A DNA stretch of 64,000 bases, from assembly GCA_936450465.1 (NCBI GenBank), contig OW388300.1, positions 38,844,358-38,908,357 on the forward strand, given 5' to 3'. Origin of the DNA: Gibbula magus (Eukaryota > Mollusca > Gastropoda > Trochida > Trochidae). Position numbers and translations under genes: made by a program. Each line of letters opens with the position of its first letter. Within the stretch, counting starts at the first letter, position 1. Positions 12,101-20,206 of this stretch are shown here, in pieces. The notes beneath the pieces are model-generated. The model did no database searches and was not told the DNA's origin. It worked only from the letters and a program-made list of their open reading frames with translations.

Positions 12101-12847
12101 GGGAGGGCCTTGTACAGAATAATAACCTTCCAACAGGGTATTTTCCAGTTGAAGGCCCTCCCAAGTACAATTCTTTGTACTCAATAAATTCAAAGTCCCA
12201 TTGAGTAAGGTAATTAAATCCAAAAAATTGCCAAGTTTAAAATTGTCATAGCAGTCAATGCGGGATTCGCTTTGCTTTGTAGCTCAAGGCTCTGCCATTA
12301 GACCACGAAGGTTGGTGACCGAGAAGGGTTGATTGTTGAGCTGTACTCTGTTATCAGAGAACTTTCAATGATATTTTATTTCCGTTTTAGGGCAAAGGCT
12401 TCTCTTTGTTAGAACGCCCTCCTACTCAGGTGTAATATATTACTCAACGCGTCGATACTAACGTCTTCACGACTTCTGATTGACCAAATGAAGGACCTAT
12501 ACCGAAACGAGGAGTATTCCGTTTCAAAGAAGTGGGCGTAATTACATGATCATCTCTAGCAAGTTCTAGTCATTAATACAATGTTCTAAAGACTTGAATA
12601 CATCTGTATTTTGCTGGTAGACCTTATATGCATGGAGTCAAACCAAACACCTCTCGGGGACGTCCATATTAGATCAAGTAATATCAACTCTTACATGATC
12701 GCAAAATAAAATGTCGATTTCCTTTTCCAGTGTGGCTTCTTTAAGCGAGAGAAGAAAGACAAAGTCCAGGAGTGGAGGGACAACCAGATGGTTTCTAATA
12801 ACAGACCAATGTCGAACGCCTTCGAGAAACCAAGTGCTCAAGGTTGA
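117..12847 (+). CDS. Integrin alpha chain, 3' part of gene (10 exons, 5' end outside window)
   Basis: This is the 3' part of an integrin alpha subunit, a single-pass membrane receptor chain that pairs with a beta chain to bind matrix or cell ligands. Exons: 117-320, 1723-1880, 2657-2788, 3801-4321, 6255-6438, 7480-7665, 9509-9628, 10306-10398, 11574-11687, 12731-12847. All introns are GT-AG, phases agree at every junction, and the joined frame (about 609 residues) is open to a TGA at 12845. Residue 1 onwards shows the end of the last FG-GAP blade (VAIGAYKSDAVVILRTRP), then thigh, calf-1 and calf-2 beta-sandwich stretches with the family's cysteine pairs and about nine N-glycosylation sequons. 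A transmembrane helix lies near residues 547-570, followed by CGFFKR, the family's membrane-proximal motif. No dibasic heavy/light-chain cleavage site is seen. The subfamily is uncertain; it looks most like the alpha-4/9 or insect PS-type chains. Confidence 0.95.
347..672 (-). mobile_element. TTAA-type MITE, inverted copy in integrin intron
   Basis: The left terminus AGGGGCAGTAGCACG and the degenerate right CGTGCTAC terminus match the family of about 350-bp elements repeated across the window. The internal sequence runs in reverse relative to most other copies. It begins only about 25 bp after the exon A donor. TTAA target sites are not preserved here. Confidence 0.75.
680..1086 (-). mobile_element. 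Diverged TTAA-type MITE copy
   Basis: Internal blocks (ATGTACATGGTTCGG, AAAATGGCCGC, reverse orientation) match the TTAA MITE family. The right end reads ACGTGCTACAGCGCCT followed by TTAA at 1087-1090. The left end is degraded, so the start is approximate. Confidence 0.55.
1509..1580. repeat. Short foldback around TCCGGAGTAAA
   Basis: ATTTTATCCGGAGTAAA is followed after about 25 bases by its near-complement TTTACTCCGGATTAAAAT, forming a small palindromic MITE-like hairpin inside the intron. Confidence 0.6.
1723..1880 (+). CDS. Integrin alpha exon B: thigh domain
   Basis: The acceptor GCTTTTTCAG ends at 1722 and the donor GTATTT begins at 1881. It enters in phase 1 and leaves in phase 0. It encodes FNFTLTLDTSKQQDKKRALL and continues to RQRHCEEFIAETRK. 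Two sequons (NFT, NST) are present, and its cysteine is the expected partner of the LCF cysteine in exon A. It is too short to stand out as a long ORF. Confidence 0.93.
1957..2103 (+). repeat. Minisatellite of GGCCATTTTGACT-like units
   Basis: About six irregular copies of (T)GGCCATTTTGACT or close variants are separated by short spacers. It lies in the intron after exon B and has no coding signal. Confidence 0.6.
2214..2570 (-). mobile_element. Truncated Tc1/mariner-like MITE
   Basis: The left terminus ACCGGGCAAAAGAAAGTA and about 300 bases of interior match the reverse complement of the complete element at 19718-20206. The other terminal repeat is missing. It ends under 100 bases upstream of exon C. 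Confidence 0.65.
2657..2788 (+). CDS. Integrin alpha exon C: thigh domain
   Basis: The acceptor ACTTCCACAG ends at 2656 and the donor GTAAGC begins at 2789. It is phase 0 at both ends and 44 codons long. It encodes a thigh segment including FSIVRLEAKYDL and PVLNQTDPRKAVLD with one sequon, matching the family pattern of I-x-L-x-A-x-Y-x-L followed by P-x-L before calf-1. Confidence 0.92.
2789..3800 (+). other. Intron after exon C, no gene seen
   Basis: AT-rich intron. Open stretches in it lack coding features. A short GC patch GGCGCGCGCC lies near 3168. I see no repeat family that recurs elsewhere in the window. Confidence 0.6.
3801..4321 (+). CDS. Integrin alpha exon D: calf-1 and start of calf-2
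   Basis: The acceptor GCATTTTCAG ends at 3800 and the donor GTAAGT begins at 4322. It enters in phase 0 and leaves in phase 2, about 173 codons. It opens with FQLDCGSDDKCESDLVLEL, the cysteine pair typical of the calf-1 start (C-x-x-D-x-x-C-x-x-DL). A second pair (LIACDIES and SQTDCRV) and a further cysteine (HFRCDD) follow. Sequons NST, NVT and NAS are present. The reading frame stays open upstream to an ATG at 3684, but that part is intron. Confidence 0.95.
4904..5734 (+). repeat. 32-bp minisatellite (about 18 copies)
   Basis: The unit is about 32 bp, containing CTACGAGGACACTTCACAC then TCCATTTAATAA. Three copies lie left and about 15 lie right of a nested MITE. Variant units recur at a 224-bp spacing (for example CACGCTCT near 5328 and 5552), a seven-unit higher-order repeat. 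It lies in the intron between exons D and E. Confidence 0.9.
5018..5240. mobile_element. Mutator-like MITE nested in minisatellite
   Basis: The 223-bp element has long imperfect terminal inverted repeats starting CAACTTCC and ending GGAAGTTG. It is flanked by a direct 9-bp duplication, TTTAATGAC at 5009-5017 and 5241-5249. A 9-bp target duplication is typical of Mutator-like elements. It interrupts the 32-bp array. Confidence 0.8.
5792..6139 (+). mobile_element. TTAA-type MITE in integrin intron
   Basis: TTAA at 5788-5791 precedes AGGAACATTAGCACG; the right end reads TGTGCTACTGCCCCT at 6139, followed by a mutated target. The interior matches the family (GCAAAAATTGCATGGCGGC). Confidence 0.8.
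6255..6438 (+). CDS. Integrin alpha exon E: calf-2
   Basis: The acceptor CTTGTTTAG ends at 6254 and the donor GTAGGT begins at 6439. It enters in phase 2 and leaves in phase 0. It encodes IYITHKYVVKNKGPSFLPST then DVLVELPYM, the family's H-x-Y-x-V-x-N-x-GPS calf-2 signature. One sequon (NAS) follows. It sits behind a minisatellite and a TTAA MITE in the preceding 1.9-kb intron. Confidence 0.95.
6554..6912 (+). mobile_element. TTAA-type MITE in integrin intron
   Basis: The left end AGGAGCTGTAGCAC and right end ATACTGCCCCT are followed by TTAA at 6913-6916. It lies about 115 bp after the exon E donor. Confidence 0.8.
7480..7665 (+). CDS. Integrin alpha exon F: Ser/Thr-rich calf-2 linker
   Basis: The acceptor ATTTTAAAG ends at 7479 and the donor GTGAGA begins at 7666. 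It is phase 0 at both ends and 62 codons long. It encodes one cysteine (LMSCESRD) and then a low-complexity Ser/Gly/Pro/Thr stretch with an NET sequon. This is where many alpha chains have the exposed loop that is cut by furin into heavy and light chains, but no R-x-K/R-R motif is visible here. Confidence 0.88.
7666..9053 (+). other. Intron after exon F, no gene seen
   Basis: AT-rich intron sequence. No further repeat family or coding signal was recognised before the microsatellite at 9054. Confidence 0.55.
9054..9138 (+). repeat. Compound (AT)n(GT)n microsatellite
   Basis: About 17 AT units run directly into about 25 GT units. Reading frames across it give only Tyr-Ile or Val-Cys strings and are not genes. 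Confidence 0.97.
9509..9628 (+). CDS. Integrin alpha exon G: calf-2 cysteine cluster
   Basis: The acceptor TTTGTTATAG ends at 9508 and the donor GTTTGT begins at 9629. It is phase 0 at both ends and 40 codons long. It encodes DCTTYRCKEFLCTLQQL and then GGSAVITTAIAL. The D-C-x4-C-x3-F-x-C spacing is the usual membrane-proximal cysteine cluster of integrin alpha chains. Confidence 0.93.
9629..10305 (+). other. Intron after exon G, no gene seen
   Basis: AT-rich intron. No repeat family shared with the rest of the window was recognised. Confidence 0.55.
10306..10398 (+). CDS. Integrin alpha exon H: calf-2 end
   Basis: The acceptor TCTGTTTCAG ends at 10305 and the donor GTTTGG begins at 10399. 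It is phase 0 at both ends, 31 codons. It encodes a calf-2 strand (IKLNYFSRATVIPPT) and an NGT sequon shortly before the membrane. It is identified by position, phase and open frame more than by strong motif. Confidence 0.85.
10771..10877. repeat. 107-bp palindromic MITE-like element
   Basis: GTAAATAATGACC at the left and GGTCATTATTTGCC at the right are inverted. Inside, GGTTATGGCATATAAACTCGC pairs with GAGTTTATTGCCATAACG around a GC-rich centre. It forms a near-perfect hairpin in the intron after exon H. Confidence 0.75.
11151..11225 (+). repeat. tRNA-derived SINE head or tRNA relic
   Basis: TAGCTCCATTGG resembles a pol III A box. GGTTCGAATCC at 11205-11215 is an exact B-box match about 35 bases downstream. 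The acceptor stem does not close well, so this looks like a tRNA-derived SINE or tRNA pseudogene, not a working tRNA. Confidence 0.6.
11299..11331. repeat. Perfect hairpin TATCTCATAACC
   Basis: TATCTCATAACC pairs with GGTTATGAGATA around a short CCATGG-containing loop. A third partial copy, GATGGTGGTTATG, follows. Confidence 0.6.
11574..11687 (+). CDS. Integrin alpha exon I: transmembrane helix
   Basis: The acceptor TTTGTTCAG ends at 11573 and the donor GTAAAA begins at 11688. It is phase 0 at both ends, 38 codons. It encodes the juxtamembrane segment and a hydrophobic helix of about 23 residues ending in IIIIIGLWK; the W-K end at the inner face is typical of integrin alpha chains. Confidence 0.95.
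12100..12163. repeat. Hairpin with AAGGCCCTCCCA arms
   Basis: TGGGAGGGCCTT at 12100 and AAGGCCCTCCCA at 12152 are exact complements, separated by about 40 bases in the last integrin intron. Confidence 0.55.
12260..12311 (-). repeat. Degenerate tRNA-like segment
   Basis: On the minus strand TGGTCTAATGGCAGAGCC looks like a tRNA D-arm/A box, and GCGAATCCCGC follows where a B box would be. It is degraded and short, so it is probably a SINE head or chance similarity. Confidence 0.35.
12731..12847 (+). CDS. Integrin alpha exon J: cytoplasmic tail and stop
   Basis: The acceptor CCTTTTCCAG ends at 12730. It encodes CGFFKREKKDKVQEWRDNQM and 18 more residues to TGA at 12845-12847. GFFKR is the conserved clasp motif that contacts the beta tail and binds intracellular regulators. 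The 38-residue tail is of ordinary length. Confidence 0.96.
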   Translation, partial: CGFFKREKKDKVQEWRDNQMVSNNRPMSNAFEKPSAQG

Positions 12848-13020
12848 TCATCCTTCCCTGAAGAAAACTCTCATACTGACTAGTTTATGGGAGAGATGAC
12901 AATATCACCATAAAGGGACTTATACTGTGTACAATATATAATAAGTTCACCTAAATTTCGCTCCTTTGCTTATTTTTTTCATTAAGTATTGGTGATGTGT
13001 CAGTTAAAAACAGATAAAAC
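12848..13020 (+). other. Probable integrin 3' UTR / 3' flank
   Basis: This follows the TGA of the integrin gene. No canonical AATAAA was found close to the stop, so the polyadenylation site is not placed. Confidence 0.4.
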
Positions 13021-13115
13021 AGGTTTTCAGGTTTGGTTGAAAATATTAACCCTCCATAGGCTGTTTTCTCCTAAGATGGTTTCTATTTTCAACCAAATCC
13101 TGAAAACGTGTTTTA
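13021..13115. repeat. Foldback related to arms of the 21-64 kb array
   Basis: CAGGTTTTCAGGTTTGGTTG pairs with CAACCAAATCCTGAAAACGTG across about 50 bases. The right arm (TTTCTATTTTCAACCAAA then CTGAAAACGTGTTTTATC) closely resembles the arm module at about 26900, 34500, 40920 and 58850. Confidence 0.65.
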
Positions 13116-13770
13116 TCCTTTACATCAGAATATAGGGATTTATAATGTGTAAAAAAAACATCACTCTTTGTGATCAAGCCATAAAAACCATTAGTACATA
13201 CTTTTATATAACTTAAATACACATCATACGATAAAGTCATTTGTCATGCAATTTGGTCGCAATGAGTTTTTGTAAACAAAATGATGTCAAAACCGTGTAT
13301 GATTTCCTTGTTTGTGTGAGTGGATACTTATTTTATAACCGTTCATCACTTATTACTCAAATTAATTTTTAATCGTATCTTCAACTCTGTAATTCAGTGC
13401 CTCAAAGTCTATCAGGTTGGACGGAGATCCCACTTCTTCTAAAGACTATCTAAGTTTTAGATTATTATTAATTTAATATGCACAAACCCTGTTGCAATAT
13501 CCGATCTTTTTGTCTTAGTATAACCTGTAGATTTATCGAATTGTAAACCTTTCAATGGATGCTTTCAAAATTGAATTTTCATACTGCAATGTTTTAATGT
13601 TATTATCACATGTCTATGTTTTCATATCCAACTTACTTTGTTCCTCGAACGTTCATTGTCTGTGGCGCAACATTATTAACATATGGATCGTAATATGGGC
13701 CTGTGGTATGTTTTCGTAACATGACTTTCTATTGGACACTCGGTTTCCATCTGCTTCAACATTGAACTTA
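13116..13770. other. Intergenic, no gene seen
   Basis: AT-rich DNA between the foldback and the next MITE. Short open frames only, none with recognisable features. Confidence 0.5.
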
Positions 13771-14271
13771 CACTGTCGGCCAAATGAAACGCCTACCAGA
13801 TATCTCAACAGATTTCGTAAAAACTATAATGATCACTTAAGCAATATTATAGCATAATGAAGTCGCACCATTTCTATATATTTGAATTTCAGAAGTTGTC
13901 ATGTCACAAAAGAAAGGCAATTGTTGACATGAGACAAATGAATTGTTCAGTTTTCGATCAGTGCTTGATCAGAAAAAACATTTGAAACAAGTTTTCATAC
14001 AACCACGAGCAACAATACAGACGCGCATTCGCATCAAGGTGGTGATGACGCTGCCGATGTACGTTCGTACGGTGGGCAAGTGAATCAACCGGAAATAGCG
14101 GTCTTCATTGGGCGTGGCTATCATGAATGTTATTGACTCGAATCACACTTTTTCCACGATCTCAATGGACTTTCATTTCAATTTTCGTTCAGCATAACTT
14201 GGAGACCGCCATTGATTTTATCTCTTTCATTTTAAGGAAAATCAAGTAGGCGTTTCTTTTGGCCGACAGTG
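13771..14271. mobile_element. Tc1/mariner-type MITE (501 bp)
   Basis: The inverted termini CACTGTCGGCCAAATGAAAC and GTTTCTTTTGGCCGACAGTG (allowing mismatches) are flanked by TA at 13769-13770 and 14272-14273. There is no transposase ORF. The termini resemble those of the element at 19718. Confidence 0.85.
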
Positions 14272-14497
14272 TAAGCAAGGACGAAACAGGAGAGTATATG
14301 TCGAATAGTGGGTTGTTTCTTCTTGCATTGGAAGCTGTTAGTCATAAGAAAGAGAGAGTTGAAAGCACAAACCATATTACATACTACTTCTGCAAACGTT
14401 GAATAGTCTGTCCCTCTTTCCTTAACTGTTCTGTTCTAGTAAAGCGGCACACTGCATCTGAATTTCAATCTGTGTGTTCTGCTATTGATGCGGGGGA

Positions 14498-15725
14498 TAC
14501 TATACTATACTATATTGTATTATAATATATTGTACTATACTAAACTATGGTATTGTACTATACTAATCTATACTATATTAATCTATACTATACTGTACTA
14601 TATTGTACCCTACTATACTAAACTCTAACATACTTATCTATACTATACTGTACACTACCATGCTATACTCTACTATACTATATTATACTATATTATACTA
14701 TACTATACTATACTATACTATACTAAGAACAGGAAGATTTTCTGGATAACAACTTCTTTAATGTGAAAATACACGACGTTCCGGAGTATATGCTCACTCC
14801 ATCAGGTGAAATGAAGAAGTTGTTATCCAGAAAATCTTCCTGTTCTTATATATACCACTTCTAAATGCCCTTCAAATACCTATATTGTACTATATGGTAC
14901 TATACTTTACTCTACAATACTTTACTCTACTACACTATACTATACCATACTATACAATACAATACAATACAATACAATACAATACAATACAATACAATAC
15001 AATACTATACTATACTATACTATACTATACTATACAATACAATACTAAACGATACTATGTTACACCACACCACACCTTATGATACTATACCATAGTATAT
15101 CGTACCATACTATGCTATGCTATGTATATTGTACTATACTGTACTCTATTATACTAATCCACACTTTACTATATTGTACTATACTATACTATATGAATCC
15201 ATACCATAGTAAACTATACTATACTAATCTATACTATACTTAAATGTACTATACTATACTAAACTAAACTATACTGTTTTGTACTGATCTGTTTTGTGCT
15301 ATGCTTATCTATACTATACTATACTGTGTTGTACTATACTATACTGTACTACACTATACTATACTATACTATATCACACCATACCATGCTATACCATACA
15401 ATACTATGCTATATTACTCTAAACCAAAATGAATTATACTATACTCAAATATACTGAGATGTGCTAAGCTATGTTGTACTACACTATACTAGACTAATAA
15501 ACTATAGTATACATTTGCACTAGACAATACTATATCATAATATACTAATAGACTGTATTATACCATACGATACCAATATACAGTATAATACTATACTATG
15601 CTTTACTATATTAACAGATAACATACCATACTAAACTAAGCTATACTATATTGTGCTTTACTATACCATACCATACTATACTTTAATATACTATACTATA
15701 CCATACTATATTTTATTATTATATT
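14498..15725 (+). repeat. Degenerate TATAC pentanucleotide satellite
   Basis: About 1.2 kb of irregular TACTA/ACTAT repeats, with a run of AATAC units at about 14954-15004. Open frames across it are periodic and spurious. A 122-bp palindromic MITE interrupts it. Confidence 0.92.
14726..14847. mobile_element. 122-bp palindromic MITE with hammerhead-like core
   Basis: Arms of about 35 bp (AGAACAGGAAGATTTTCTGG and its complement) are flanked by TA. The centre on the minus strand reads CACCTGATGGAGT, a loop, then ACTCCGGAACGTCGTG. This resembles a degraded hammerhead ribozyme core (CTGATGA, stem, GAAAC). The central part resembles 20736-20867. Confidence 0.75.
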
Positions 15726-16155
15726 ATATCAATAAATACTAAGTTCCTCGACTAGCTGAACATGTATGCATGTGACACAACTACGACTGTTGTTATCAAT
15801 CTTATACTTTTTAAAATTCTGTCAGAGTAATTTTTAATTTTCTGTGTATATCATTTATGCTTGTTAATATTGTGTAGCTTCATGAATGTGATCAAAATTT
15901 CCATCGTAGATAATAAAGTCTTCTCTTACGCTATCTTACGTTATTGCTGAAGAAATCAAATGAATTCGAATATTGTTGGAAACATGTTTTGATAACAGCC
16001 CTTTTATAAATTCTTCAAATTAAGTCTAAATGTACCGTTTATGTGAATGGTGAACAGCCCTGTTCTCTCTATAGTTATTAATGACGTTTCTAAATGTATT
16101 ATTACCACTGTTCTCTTGGTACCATCTGTGTGGATATAATGTGGAAAATATGGAG
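15726..16155. other. Intergenic, no gene seen
   Basis: AT-rich sequence. The block TTTCTAAATGTATTATTACC with TCTCTTGGTACCATCTGTG (16086-16133) is repeated at about 16291 and again at 38948. Confidence 0.5.
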
Positions 16156-16264
16156 AAACCATGATACCGAGGATATGGTAAGGTTGTAGACCCTCATAGT
16201 CAGGAAAAGTTGTTTTCTTGACTATCAGGGTCGACAACATTACCATATCCTCGGTATCATGGTT
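16156..16264. repeat. 109-bp palindrome
   Basis: AAACCATGATACCGAGGATA and its continuation pair with an inverted copy ending ATCCTCGGTATCATGGTTT. Only one arm of this palindrome exists in the paralogue at about 38875-38932. Confidence 0.8.
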
Positions 16265-16948
16265 TATCCTTGTAATAGTTATTACCGAGGTTTCTAAATG
16301 TATTATTACTACCGTTCTCTTGGTACCATCTGTGTGGATCTACTGGCTCATATTTCAAAGTGCGATGCTTCATCAAAGCTGAGGGTTTGAAATATGTCAG
16401 GATGAAAAACGATGGTTATAATTGAACTCACTTTCTTGTTAACATGAACCGCGGTGTGTGTCAGATAATTACCCAACTCTGACTCTTGTATCACCTGTTG
16501 CTACTCTTTAGGTCAGACATGCGCAGTAGGTAAGTAATGGCTTCTGTTAAGGTCGTCAGACACCTAAGAAGAAACTCCAGACAAGAGCTGTGTGAGGTTT
16601 GCTGAAAAAGATTAGTTCAAAGAGTAGTCGTTAGACAAGTAGTTTACAGCTCCGAGGTCAATGGGTACAGACGTCTGTTGTAAGAAGTTGTAAGAATCTG
16701 TTATTTAGGGTATTTCTTCAAACAAAATGTCGTTTTAGTTTTATTTCTCGATTTGGAACTTATTCAACAGGAAGCGTATCTAAAGAATTTAGAATTGTTT
16801 TTAAATAAACACATTCGATATATCCCCTCACGGTTTACTTCAATAAAAAGATCACACCCTTGAGGATCGCTTTATATACTTTAGAAAGAGTATAAACAAC
16901 AAGTTTAAACCTCGTGCTTCTGATTGACATAATAATAGTTAAAATATA

Positions 16949-17083
16949 GAGACTCTCACCCAAGTGTCTTCTGATATCAAATGTATCGCCACGGTTATAA
17001 CTATAACTTTAATATTTGTACTTGTATCAACGAATGTGGATATGTAAACTGTATTTGATATTAGAAGACACGAAGGTGAGATT
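16949..17083. repeat. 135-bp foldback
   Basis: CTCTCACCCAAGTGTCTTCT with TGATATCAAATG pairs with TTTGATATTAGAAGACACG followed by AAGGTGAG. A wider stretch, about 16945-17195, is missing from the paralogue at 39.6 kb, so this is probably part of an inserted element. Confidence 0.7.
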
Positions 17084-17229
17084 ATTTTATCATCCAAAAT
17101 CATTCTTTTTTCACGGTTCAATGAACATAGCATATCTCTGAGCACAGCACTGCCCTTGATCTCACACAAGAACCCGTAGAACACAGTTTGGGATGATAAA
17201 TTATCTCATAAAACTAGTGCTGGGTAGGT

Positions 17230-17713
17230 AGGGGTGACTATTGACCCAAAGAGACTATTGCGATACCGATAGTCTATTGTCCCTTACTATTGCGATAGCG
17301 AAAGACTAGTGTAACTCACTATTGCAATTACTTTTGCGATATCGTTTTTTGTACAAATACGCAATAATCAACTAGATCCCTATAGGTTTTAGTAGAAATG
17401 TTTAATTGATGCAAGGACTATGGAACCAAAATCAGTAAAGAAATCATAAATTAAAAGACTTTTTGTCATTTTGCTATTTCCTATCTCTAGTTCTTCTCTT
17501 TTGACATTCTAAAATGAAAAATCTTGAATAAAATGCAGTGAGGCTTGTGAAAATCATTCATAACTAAGGGAAATTTAATAGTTTCGACAGTATCGATAGT
17601 TAACCTTACTATTGCGATAGCGATAGTGTTTTTGTATATACTATCGATATAGTACTATTGCCAAGCCAACTATTGCGATGCATCGATAGTTCGATGTATT
17701 GTTACACCCAAAC
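17230..17713. mobile_element. hAT-type non-autonomous element (484 bp)
   Basis: The left terminus AGGGGTGACTATTG and right terminus (AACTATCGATGCATCGCAAT read inward, GTTACACCC at the end) resemble hAT termini. The 8-bp duplication GGGTAGGT flanks it at 17222-17229 and 17714-17721. The paralogue at 39650 has a single GGGTAAGT. The interior is rich in TATCGATAG-type motifs and has no transposase. Confidence 0.82.
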
Positions 17714-17753
17714 GGGTAGGTGAGTGTTATGTCAGCGATTTTCTTGTAATTTA

Positions 17754-19314
17754 GGGTAGAGCGGGGTCAATTGTAACACGTTTTACTTAACTGGTTATAT
17801 TTGGTTACTTGTGATTAGATCGGCTAAGTGTCATTTTGGGTTCTACAAGCAGTAGTTATAAAGTTATGACTAATTAAATGCAAGCACTGCGAGTGTTACG
17901 ATCGACCCCGATCACGGGGCAATTGTAACAGATAGGTGGGTCAATTGTAACACACATGATTAAAATGAAAATTACAAATATTTTCAAAACTAAATTAAAA
18001 GCTAGACTGTTGGAATAGATCATCTTCATATATTGACTTTGAAATATAATACAATTAAAATAGTCATCATCAATAGCAATCATAATTTAATTTATATACG
18101 ATTCGTATATTGCTGAGCTTAAACACGAAGGGCTGTTCTGTACTAAACTTTGTCAAAATTGTACCAAAATGTCCATCAAATTGTTGACAAAACTAAGAAG
18201 TAGTAGAAACCGACATCACCTTCGAGTGGTAATTACATGCCATCTAACACATGGTTGGTTTTTAGGATCCAAAATTATTAAGCATATATTGGCTGAATTC
18301 TCTCGCAGTCTTTGCTCATATAAAGGAATTTAGCGTATTTTTTTTATTGAGAAAAATATAAACGTATACCTGTCCTCTAAAAGCTGCCCAAATGGCGTTT
18401 AACAATAACTCACTAAAAGCATTGCCATCTTTCCCAGCTAATTGAAACTCAATGAAGATCGCTACCTTTGCCTTATTATTTTTTTAGAACTTATTTTGTG
18501 CAATGCTGACGAATATGAATTACCATATGCATTATTTTTATAATGATCAGATTACTAATAGAGAATCAATTTGAATGGTCTGTTGTAACATTTCCTTTAA
18601 AACATTATATTAACTAAAAATATGAATTAATTGCTGGATTGAGATTATTCCCAGCAAGGGTAAACTTGCCTCCATTTTAGTGTATCGGTATATATTACCT
18701 CCAATAGATGATTGTCATTTAATTCAAGATTTTCATTTGTAAGAAATGTTATCTTTGAGCTTCCTTTTGTGTCAAATCTTACGCTGTTTTAATTTAACTA
18801 AAGTTGTTTTGAAAATAACAAGGCAGAACTTTGACATTAGGGGAGGGTTATTCTGTAAGATAAGATTCATTGAACCCAAGAAATGATTATTTATAAACAA
18901 AAACGCCACGTATAATATCAATCAACATTGCATGGGGCAATTGTAACACGGTGTTACAACTGCCCCCAACGTCAGTAGCCATGTTTAACGTCACGTCAAG
19001 AGTTTTTCTTCAATTTCTGCTTCAAGATACTACATAACACCCCAAGATATCATATAAATTATCAATCTTATATCTAACAACACAATTCGGATCAAAACGA
19101 TTTATTTTGTTTTCCGAAAAATTTACTTTCAACTGCAAAAATCGATCTTTTATCTTTTAGATCGCTCCATGTGAAAACTGTTGAACAGCACCCATTTATT
19201 TATAACCGGGAGATCAAGGGGGATAATTCTATACAGCTTAGCCTATGTTTGAAGGTAAACTTAAAGAGTAATCGCCCCTGTTACAATTGCCCCGTGTAAC
19301 AATTGACCCTACCC
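17754..19314. mobile_element. 1.56-kb TA-flanked element with repeated GGGGCAATTGTAACA boxes
   Basis: It begins GGGTAGAGCGGGGTCAATTG and ends with CAATTGACCCTACCC, flanked by TA on both sides. The paralogue at about 39692 has the single uninterrupted TA. Internal boxes of the type GGGGCAATTGTAACA lie at about 17917, 17938, 18934 and, inverted, 18950 and 19276. No coding sequence was recognised. The superfamily is not assigned. Confidence 0.78.
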
Positions 19315-19717
19315 TATCTTCATTTACCATTCATTCCTATAGGGGTAACTCAAGTTTGTTCTTATATATTTAACTCGATCCCGTTCAATAAAATTATTAA
19401 AAAAAACTTACATACTGAATACTCTCTCGTTTAATAAAGAAAATGTTAATCAACGAGCCATAGATTAATATTCTCTACATATTTGGTTTTACTTTGTCAG
19501 TGTCATGAGTGCAAGGCCATCGACGAAGATTTTAAAAGATTTGAGCTGAAAATCCTGTTAAGTCTTACTAAAACTGCTCAAATGTATAATAAAGTGCCTC
19601 GTTGCGGAGAAGACAACAAAAGCTTCACAAACCATATCACCTGAAATGTGGCAAAGTATTTAGAAGTTGGTTTTGTAATACAACACAGATCTGATGGATA
19701 ACATGTACACTGACGGG

Positions 19718-20206
19718 CAAAAGAAAGTATATGGCTCAGTTATATTTATCATATGCATAATTTTCAAAGTCAAATATCTCGAGTTTTCGACGTCGTATTA
19801 AAAAACGGACTAGTTTGTGAAATTAGTCTAAAACATTAAATCAGTCAAAGAATACCTCTACGCAGTTTTATTTGTTTTAATTAAAATTTAATTTTAGAAA
19901 TTCCCCCAAATTTATGTTGATAAAACACAACTGTTCATCGACATCAATAAGTGTTCTTCGTCCTGCACACATTTTCAGCATTTTGAACATGGTAGGGGTC
20001 ATATTGGTGTAAATTTGATTTCTTACCCCTGTCTACTTTAAATAATGATATTTTAGTTAAAAAATAAAACAGTCACCAATTAAGTCATTCAAACTTTTGC
20101 CGAAAGGTGTTATTGTATCGTGCCATAATCAAATGCATCTCATTTCTTTAAAATATTGAATTAATCGAAAACAAGTGAGTGTTATACTTTCTTTTGCCCG
20201 TCAGTT
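19718..20206. mobile_element. Tc1/mariner-like MITE (about 489 bp)
   Basis: CACTGACGGGCAAAAGAAAG at the left and CTTTCTTTTGCCCGTCAGT at the right are flanked by TA (19716-19717, 20207-20208). A truncated relative lies at 2214-2570. It has no transposase. Confidence 0.85.

Larger units (their letters stand above)
11688..12730 (+). other. Intron after exon I, small repeats only
   Basis: Last integrin intron. It holds a 12-bp-arm hairpin and a degenerate tRNA-like segment, described separately, and no other recognised element. Confidence 0.55.
16213..19370 (+). repeat. Segmental duplicate of 38870-39760 with extra insertions
   Basis: The stretch from the palindrome arm to about 16915 is near-identical by eye to 38870-39610. 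The match resumes in pieces: GTGCTGGGTAGG at about 17218, GTTATGTCAGCGATTT at 17727, and GGGGTAACTCAAG at 19341. The intervening DNA is absent from the other copy and corresponds to inserted elements. Confidence 0.8.

Noticed and set aside
14865..15095. ORFs in the TATAC satellite
   Set aside because: Low-complexity Tyr/Thr/Ile/Leu strings caused by a 5-bp repeat.
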